A stretch of 64,000 nt of DNA, from contig JAOSJT010000001.1 in NCBI GenBank assembly GCA_027493955.1, positions 2,963,131 to 3,027,130 of the forward strand. Direction: 5' to 3'. Of this stretch, positions 58,607-64,000 are shown one piece after another. Position 1 is the first letter of the stretch, and every line of letters starts with the position of its first letter. Origin of the DNA: Bacteroidia bacterium (GTDB lineage: Bacteria; Bacteroidota; Ignavibacteria; SZUA-365). The position numbers were made by a program, and so were the translations under genes. Below the pieces are notes generated by a model that saw nothing but the letters and a program-made list of their open reading frames with translations, did not search any database and was not told where the DNA came from.

Positions 58607-61600
58607 TCAGACATACGCATGCCCTCCGCGGGCGGGCTCTGTATCACCTTGGTTGAGGATACGCTCTGTCGCAACCGGCAGCTCAATCTCCACGGTAGTA
58701 CCGCCGCCACCAGCCTGTGTCAGACGCAGTACACCTTTGAGCATTTCGGCGCGCTCGCGCATATTCTGCAATCCGAAACCAGCAGTGGCGCCGGCCCCAT
58801 CATCTTCGCGCAGTCCTTTTCCATTATCGGAAACGAGAATGGAAATGCGCCCATTCACGCGCACGATGCGTATCATAGCCGCGGTCGCACCGGAGTGTTT
58901 CATGATGTTATTCAGACTCTCCTGCACAATGCGATAAATACTTGTTTCGTCTTCCTTCGGGAAGAGCTCGTCAATGTCGTCTATCTCCGCCGTGCAGGCG
59001 ATGCGCGATTGCTCCGCCACGTTCTGCACGAGCGAGCGCAGGGTACGGGTCAGACCGACGCGGTCCAGCTGATACGGACGGAGATCGTGGGAGATATGAC
59101 GGACTTCCTTGAGCGCATTGGTCGCCATGTGTTCGATCTGTTCGAACTCACTGCGGATTTCCGAGGGAAGATCACCCTTTTGCATCGCGAACAGCGTCCT
59201 GTTCTTGATCACGAGCAGGTCCTGGCCGAGACTATCGTGCAATTCGCCCGCGATGCGTTTGCGTTCCCGTTCCTGCGTGTCTATGAGTTGTTTGGTGTAG
59301 CGGCGTTGTGCGAGACGGTCGCGGCGTTCTGTTTCGACCTGTATCGCGAGAGCCTGCGCTTCCGCCGCTTTCGCACGGTATTCGGCGGCTTCCGCGCGCA
59401 ACGTGGCTTCGACGCGTCGTGATTGCATACGCTTTACTCCGAGGAAGCCCAGAGCGACGATCAGGACGAGCCCCCCTATCAATGCGTTGCGCAGGCTGTT
59501 GGCGCGAGCCGCGATGGAGGCAAGGTAGGTTTTTTCTTTCGCGAGTTGCAGCTTTTTTGCTTTCTCGGACTCGGCTTCCTTTTTTTGCAAGGCGAGTTCC
59601 GCTCTCTGCTTGTCTATTTGCAACAGATGCTGTTCCTGCTCCTTCGCAAGCAATTCCGCTCGTTGCCGGTTCCGTTCGGCTTCCAGCCTTTGCAGCTGAA
59701 GAAGCCGCTGATTCCGCTCCATTTCCAGGCCTTGGAGTCGTTTGTCCTTTTCGAGCAGGGCTATGGTTTGTTCTTTCTGCCGGGAAAGATACTTCGCCTC
59801 CATTTCCTGCATGGAACGCACGTTCTGCATATTGACCATCGAGTCGCGCAGCACGGCGGCGGTGTTCAGCTGCCGCCAGGCTTCTCTGTAGTCTCCCTTC
59901 GCTGCAAGCGAGGTACTCAGCGTGTGCGCGGCGGTTTTCATCAGTCCTATATCACCCATAGCAGAAGCAAGCGCGTAGGCCTGATCGGCGTAGACCACAG
60001 CGCTGTCGTGCCTGCCCTGCATAGCGGAGACAGAGGCCATGGAAGCCAGCGTGTAGGAAACTCCGGCCTTGTCTCCGATATCCTTGGACAACGCAAGGCT
60101 TCTGGTATAGCATTGCATGGCTTCGGTCCAGCGCTGACGCTCTTCGTGTATCATCCCGATGTTGTTCAGACAATGTGCGACGCTGGCATCGAGTCCGAGT
60201 TTTTCGTTCATCGCCAGGCTGCGCATGAAATAATCGAGTGCTTCATCCGTTTTATCCTGATGGACAAGGACCGTGCCGATATTCGACAGGGACGCCGCAA
60301 TTTTTGCCTTCTCCCCGAGTTGTTCCCGGATTTCCAGAGCCCGCATGTGATACTCCAGTCCCTGATCCGGGCGCCCCTGTTCCGTATGCAGGCTGCCGAT
60401 GTTGGCCAATGCGGATGCATACTGCGCCCGGTCTCCGGATTCCTGTGAGATTGTCAAACCGCGGAGTAAATACTCCAGAGCTTGTTCATTCCTGCCCATA
60501 CGCCTGAGAAGCGAGCTGATATTGTTCAGGGAGATGGCGATGCCGTGTTTGTCTCCCATTCCCTCTCGCAATTCCAGACTCTCTTTGGCGATATCCAGTG
60601 CCTCCTCGTAGCGGCCCTGCGCTTTGTATATGAGACCGATGTTGCTCAGCACCGCCGCGATACCGTATTTGTCGCCAAGCTCCATTGAGAGACGGCGGCT
60701 CCGCTCATACGCGTCCAGGGCCTCGGCATACTTCCCCTGATCTTCGCGAATGATCCCGATACCGCCCAGTGCGGCTGCCGCGCTCCTTTTGTCGCCGATC
60801 GACGCGCTGAGCCGCGCACTGCGCTCGAACGTGCGTTCCGCCAAGGCCGTTTTTCCCTGCGCGTGATAGATGTTGCCGAGATTCCCCAGGGATTTCACTA
60901 TCCCCGCTGTGTCCTGTATTGCCTCACGAATGGCGAGACTGCGCTCGAAGTGCTCGCGCGCTTTGTTGTTCTGCTTCTGCTGTCCGTACACCATCCCCAT
61001 ATTGTGAAGATAGGAAGCAAGTTGGAGTGAATCTCCCTTTTCCTCAAGCAGCCGCAAGCCCCGTTGCAGCATTTCCATCGCGCGCTTCGACTCCCCGAGG
61101 CGGAGCAGCGTCATGGCGACATTGCTGGCTGCGGCAGCGATATTCGCGGGAGTACCGTGACGCTCCGTCAAGGCGAGACCGCGCTCCTCATGTACGATCG
61201 CTTCCTTGAAGTCACCCCGATCCGCGTACAGGATGCCGATGTCGAGGTGTATCGCCCCAATGTTGAGCGAGTCAGCATTTGCCTCTGCGATCGCCAGTGC
61301 CTGCGTGTAATACGACAGCGCTTCTTCGAAATTATTCTGCTTTTCCGCGATCGCTCCGATCGCGCGCAGCACCCGGAACCGCATCCGGCCGTCGCTGCCT
61401 TGCGCCGCCCATTTCAGCGCGGACGCGTAGCTTTTCCGCGCTTCGCCGTACTGCCTGTCCGCATCCTGAATTCGTCCCAGCGCGAAATAGGCCGTTGTCT
61501 TCGCGCGCGGCACGTTGAGGCCCTCTGCAAGCTGCACGGCCCTCGTGGCGTACTCCTTCGCTTTCCGCCGGTCTTTCGCGAGGGTCTGCGCGCTCAGGCC

Positions 61601-61765
61601 CGTCAGCGCCTGAACACGAACCGTGTCGTGCTTCGCCCGTTTAAGGACGTGAAGAAGACTGTCGCTTTTGCCGTTCTGTGAATATGCCGGCGCGATTGGG
61701 AACAGCGTCAGCAGAAGCAGCGTCAGAGCGGGCAGCGAAAATGTGATGGTTGAATGAGCGGTCAT
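58607..61765 (-). CDS. TPR-repeat sensor histidine kinase, orphan paralogue
   Basis: 1052 residues with a signal peptide (MTAHSTITFSLPALTLLLLT... AYSQ), about 15 tetratricopeptide repeats, coiled coil, transmembrane helix, HisKA_3 box ERKRIAGELHDSLGQDLLVI (His about 843) and HATPase (QESLNNIMKHSGA; DNGKGLREDDG; GLQNMRERAEML). From the transmembrane helix to the ATPase it is nearly the same as the kinase at 55160-58375, but it has no regulator gene of its own. It probably signals to the same regulator, giving two sensor inputs into one output. A 231-bp spacer without a gene separates the two. Confidence 0.92.
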   Translation of the reverse strand: MTAHSTITFSLPALTLLLLTLFPIAPAYSQNGKSDSLLHVLKRAKHDTVRVQALTGLSAQTLAKDRRKAKEYATRAVQLAEGLNVPRAKTTAYFALGRIQDADRQYGEARKSYASALKWAAQGSDGRMRFRVLRAIGAIAEKQNNFEEALSYYTQALAIAEANADSLNIGAIHLDIGILYADRGDFKEAIVHEERGLALTERHGTPANIAAAASNVAMTLLRLGESKRAMEMLQRGLRLLEEKGDSLQLASYLHNMGMVYGQQKQNNKAREHFERSLAIREAIQDTAGIVKSLGNLGNIYHAQGKTALAERTFERSARLSASIGDKRSAAAALGGIGIIREDQGKYAEALDAYERSRRLSMELGDKYGIAAVLSNIGLIYKAQGRYEEALDIAKESLELREGMGDKHGIAISLNNISSLLRRMGRNEQALEYLLRGLTISQESGDRAQYASALANIGSLHTEQGRPDQGLEYHMRALEIREQLGEKAKIAASLSNIGTVLVHQDKTDEALDYFMRSLAMNEKLGLDASVAHCLNNIGMIHEERQRWTEAMQCYTRSLALSKDIGDKAGVSYTLASMASVSAMQGRHDSAVVYADQAYALASAMGDIGLMKTAAHTLSTSLAAKGDYREAWRQLNTAAVLRDSMVNMQNVRSMQEMEAKYLSRQKEQTIALLEKDKRLQGLEMERNQRLLQLQRLEAERNRQRAELLAKEQEQHLLQIDKQRAELALQKKEAESEKAKKLQLAKEKTYLASIAARANSLRNALIGGLVLIVALGFLGVKRMQSRRVEATLRAEAAEYRAKAAEAQALAIQVETERRDRLAQRRYTKQLIDTQERERKRIAGELHDSLGQDLLVIKNRTLFAMQKGDLPSEIRSEFEQIEHMATNALKEVRHISHDLRPYQLDRVGLTRTLRSLVQNVAEQSRIACTAEIDDIDELFPKEDETSIYRIVQESLNNIMKHSGATAAMIRIVRVNGRISILVSDNGKGLREDDGAGATAGFGLQNMRERAEMLKGVLRLTQAGGGGTTVEIELPVATERILNQGDTEPARGGHAYV

Positions 61766-61940
61766 GTATCCACCGTGAGGAGCCGTTTTACGACAGGCCC
61801 GGGCATACTGACGTCATGCCGGAATGCAACCTTTCGTATGAAGTGTTTGTCTGCGTACAATATAAAAATTGCAGCGAATCTGTACATAGCACGTCGCGGC
61901 GCATTGTCCACCAGCGGCTGCCTTGAAGAAAAAAATGAAG

Positions 61941-61985
61941 GCAGTCACAGCCCCTCGCCTACGGGCTGTGACTGCCGTGCGACGC
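61941..61985 (-). terminator. Rho-independent terminator of the FISUMP gene
   Basis: GCAGTCACAGCCC / GGGCTGTGACTGC (61941-61975), a 13-bp perfect stem with a 9-base loop, followed on the minus strand by CTTCATTTTTTTCTT. It lies 10 bp past the stop codon at 61986. Confidence 0.9.
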
Positions 61986-64000
61986 TTATTTTTGCAGCGT
62001 CATCGAATGCGTGAGCACGCGACCTTCAACTTCGAGACGGTAGAAGTACACGCCGCTCGCGAGCGAAGAAGCGTCGAAGGTTACGGCGTAGGATCCGGCT
62101 GCTTTCGCGCCGTTGACCAGTTCCGCAACGATACGACCGCTCGCATCGAATACGCGCAGCGTGACTTCAGCGCTTTCAGGAATGGAGTATTGAATCGTCG
62201 TCGAGGGATTGAAGGGATTGGGGAAGTTGCGCGAGAGAGAAAAATCGGGAACGTGCCTTCCGGACTCCCGTCCCGACGCGCTGCCCTTGTACACAATATT
62301 CCCGGCTGGTACTATGCCCGCGCCTATCATCACCTGATTGTTGACGCGTTCGGCGAGATCCTTCGCGAGCGCATCGTTGCCGGAATTATTGTCGGTAAGA
62401 AGTACTGAGACGTAGGTCATCACATCCGCCGCGGTGCGCCCGTCCAGAGTGACGACACTGACAGGTCCGATTTTCAGTGAGAAGAAATTCATGAGCAGCG
62501 CGGCAAGCTCCCGTTTCGCCTTTCCGTGCATGGGCTGGGGATTGACTCCGGTCAGAGCCGTCTGCCACTGCTGGAAGGACGCAACGCCCGCGAACAGATC
62601 GAAGCGCGGGGTGTAATGCGCGTGCACTGCGGTGATGTAGTCCGCAAGTTGGGATGCCGTTTCCTGCGCTTGTCCCTGCGACGTAACGTGCACATCATAC
62701 TGATGCTTCCAGTAGCCCCTGCCTCTGGCGTCGTTGCTGGTGGCTACAGGCGTGAGAGAGAAGTCCAGCGTGTGTACGGTGGCGGGGAGTACGGTGACCG
62801 CTTTGGGATTCTGATCGATGGTATAGCCGAAGGGTTCCACCAACATGATTTGATACGCCGCCGGCGGAAGCGGCGAGAATTCGTACTGTCCGTTACTGCC
62901 TGAGAGGACCGGATCGAAGCCGGGAAGAGGATTTCCGTTTCCATCGAGCAGTTTGACGGTGACGCCGGAGAGTCCGCTGCTGCCCGAAGTGAGCACACCT
63001 TCGATACTTCCGGGTAACGGCGCGAATTCCACCGCGATGCTCTGATCGCTGATGACATTCGTGAACGTGTACGTGGACTGCGGATTCGGTACTGGTACAC
63101 CGTTCACCTTCACCGAAGCTATCTCATATCCCGGATCGGGAGTGAAGGTAAAGCTTTTATTTTCACCCTCACCAACTATCACGAGTCCGGTCGGTGAGAT
63201 GGTGCCGCCGGGTCCGGACGATGCGCTGATTTTCTGGATGTCACGCATGCAACGCACGGAAAGACCGAGCAGCCGGTAGTTATCCTTGTTCGGAGAGGCG
63301 ATGACGAACACGATATCATCGCTGCTGTAATACAGCTCGCGGTAAAAGGCCCAGCCTCCCGAGAGCGAAGTGCTCCACAGTCGTGCTCTGTCTCCCCGCT
63401 GCAGGTAGGATCCGCCTTGCGAGCGATACCCGGCCGGCAGCGCGGTAAAACCGCTGATATTTGTTGCGTCGTTCGGCGAGGTCCAATGTATCGTGCCGAT
63501 CTCCTTGAGCTTTCGACCGATCCCATTGACGGTGGAGCCGCTGCCGGTGCTCCCGAGATACAATTCCATTTCGTTCCAGTCATCTCTCGAAGGAACACGG
63601 AATCCCGCCGGCGCGATGTTGCGCGCATCTGTGGCTGCGTACCAATTGTAGAGTCGTCCGTAGGTCGGGACGTTCGAAGCATCGTTGTCGTAGTTGCAAT
63701 ACGCGCCTTTGTCGGTGGCGGTGTTTATATTGAACCAGGTCGCATTATTGGTGACGTGCTGAATCGGATCGCCGTTGCTGTAGCGTGTCACCTTGAGGTT
63801 TTCCATCATCCATTCCTGCGAACCGATGATCACCGTCGTGTAGGTGTTGGCGTCGATGTCCGTGACCGTACCGAAGACAGGATCGGCGAGAGTGGTAAAG
63901 ACGATTTGATTGCCGTAGGTTCTGCCGTTATCGGTGACGGCATACGCGCGTGCATAGTAGGTGGTATTCGGTTGCAATCCTGTAAGATCACACCAGTAAT
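61986..64000 (-). CDS. FISUMP-domain T9SS cargo protein, 5'-truncated by window edge
   Basis: The frame is open to the last base, so the N-terminus lies outside. Visible in order: the end of a fibronectin type III-like repeat (GLQPNTTYYARAYAVTDNG); a FISUMP domain (Fibrobacter succinogenes major paralogous domain: GSQEWMMENLKVTRYSNGD, YGRLYNWYAA, PAGFRVPSRDDWNE, LGLSVRCMRD); a short beta repeat (GEGENKSFTFTPDPGYEIAS); a carboxypeptidase-regulatory-like Ig domain (SGLSGVTVKLLDGNGNPLPG); an unassigned helical segment (about 430-570); and a canonical T9SS sorting domain (NFPNPFNPSTTIQYSIPESA... LASGVYFYRLEVEGR). It is a surface or secreted protein of unknown role. Confidence 0.87.
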   Translation of the reverse strand, partial: YWCDLTGLQPNTTYYARAYAVTDNGRTYGNQIVFTTLADPVFGTVTDIDANTYTTVIIGSQEWMMENLKVTRYSNGDPIQHVTNNATWFNINTATDKGAYCNYDNDASNVPTYGRLYNWYAATDARNIAPAGFRVPSRDDWNEMELYLGSTGSGSTVNGIGRKLKEIGTIHWTSPNDATNISGFTALPAGYRSQGGSYLQRGDRARLWSTSLSGGWAFYRELYYSSDDIVFVIASPNKDNYRLLGLSVRCMRDIQKISASSGPGGTISPTGLVIVGEGENKSFTFTPDPGYEIASVKVNGVPVPNPQSTYTFTNVISDQSIAVEFAPLPGSIEGVLTSGSSGLSGVTVKLLDGNGNPLPGFDPVLSGSNGQYEFSPLPPAAYQIMLVEPFGYTIDQNPKAVTVLPATVHTLDFSLTPVATSNDARGRGYWKHQYDVHVTSQGQAQETASQLADYITAVHAHYTPRFDLFAGVASFQQWQTALTGVNPQPMHGKAKRELAALLMNFFSLKIGPVSVVTLDGRTAADVMTYVSVLLTDNNSGNDALAKDLAERVNNQVMIGAGIVPAGNIVYKGSASGRESGRHVPDFSLSRNFPNPFNPSTTIQYSIPESAEVTLRVFDASGRIVAELVNGAKAAGSYAVTFDASSLASGVYFYRLEVEGRVLTHSMTLQK

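Overview
The window looks like chromosomal DNA of a moderately GC-rich FCB-group bacterium (Bacteroidota sensu lato; Ignavibacteria, Kapabacteria or Rhodothermia-like). The main evidence is nine or ten large secreted proteins that end in a type IX secretion (T9SS) type A sorting domain of the NYPNPFNP...YxIPE...GREV...AGxH...LPSGxYxYRL...KM form, plus two-component systems with long TPR sensors and a possible Bacteroidota-type -7 promoter element (TAnnTTTG). No T9SS machinery gene is present, so this is a cargo-rich region.

Layout. 1-4.4 kb: end of an MFS transporter, a SpoIIE/RsbU-type phosphatase, an N-acetylmuramoyl-L-alanine amidase and a small CPXCG protein. 4.7-13.9 kb: two tandem BNR/Asp-box secreted proteins (the second frameshifted), a frameshifted Ig-like lipoprotein and a small secreted protein. 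14.0-16.7 kb: a histidine/aromatic ammonia-lyase (with Cys in the MIO triad), a block of intergenic 'AETQR'-type repeats and a DHFR-family protein. 16.9-21.4 kb: two tandem 676-residue T9SS-cargo paralogues. 21.8-32.8 kb: a tRNA-Glu carrying an integrative element. 33.0-39.1 kb: a T9SS-cargo protein, a NarL-type response regulator and a TPR histidine kinase. 39.4-52.6 kb: two tandem ~1,400-residue SBBP-repeat proteins and two ELWxxDGT-repeat proteins, all T9SS cargo. 52.9-54.5 kb: a recombinase remnant, then a PadR regulator coupled to a TSUP permease. 54.5-61.8 kb: a response regulator and two paralogous TPR histidine kinases. 62-64 kb: the 3' part of a FISUMP-domain T9SS cargo gene.

The most unusual object is the element at about 21,912-32,819. 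A large serine recombinase gene ends inside the 3' end of tRNA-Glu, and 12-bp direct repeats (GGTGTACCAAAC) mark both element ends. Circularising the element at these repeats rebuilds the recombinase C-terminus. The circle would then carry two inverted ~2.79-kb copies of one module, each containing the attachment site and four small helical-protein genes. These copies separate two unique segments. Segment 1 holds the recombinase N-terminus and a type II restriction-modification pair. Segment 2 holds two DsrE-family proteins and a compact ~504-residue protein with motifs of the Pol A/T7 RNA polymerase superfamily. This quadripartite, yeast 2-micron-like plan with a self-encoded polymerase-like protein is the best candidate here for an undescribed system. 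The architecture can be read directly from the sequence; the function is inference.

The cargo clusters also show how T9SS cargo families expand. Tandem duplications have breakpoints inside the shared sorting-domain coding sequence, so sorting-domain tails are exchanged between otherwise unrelated proteins.
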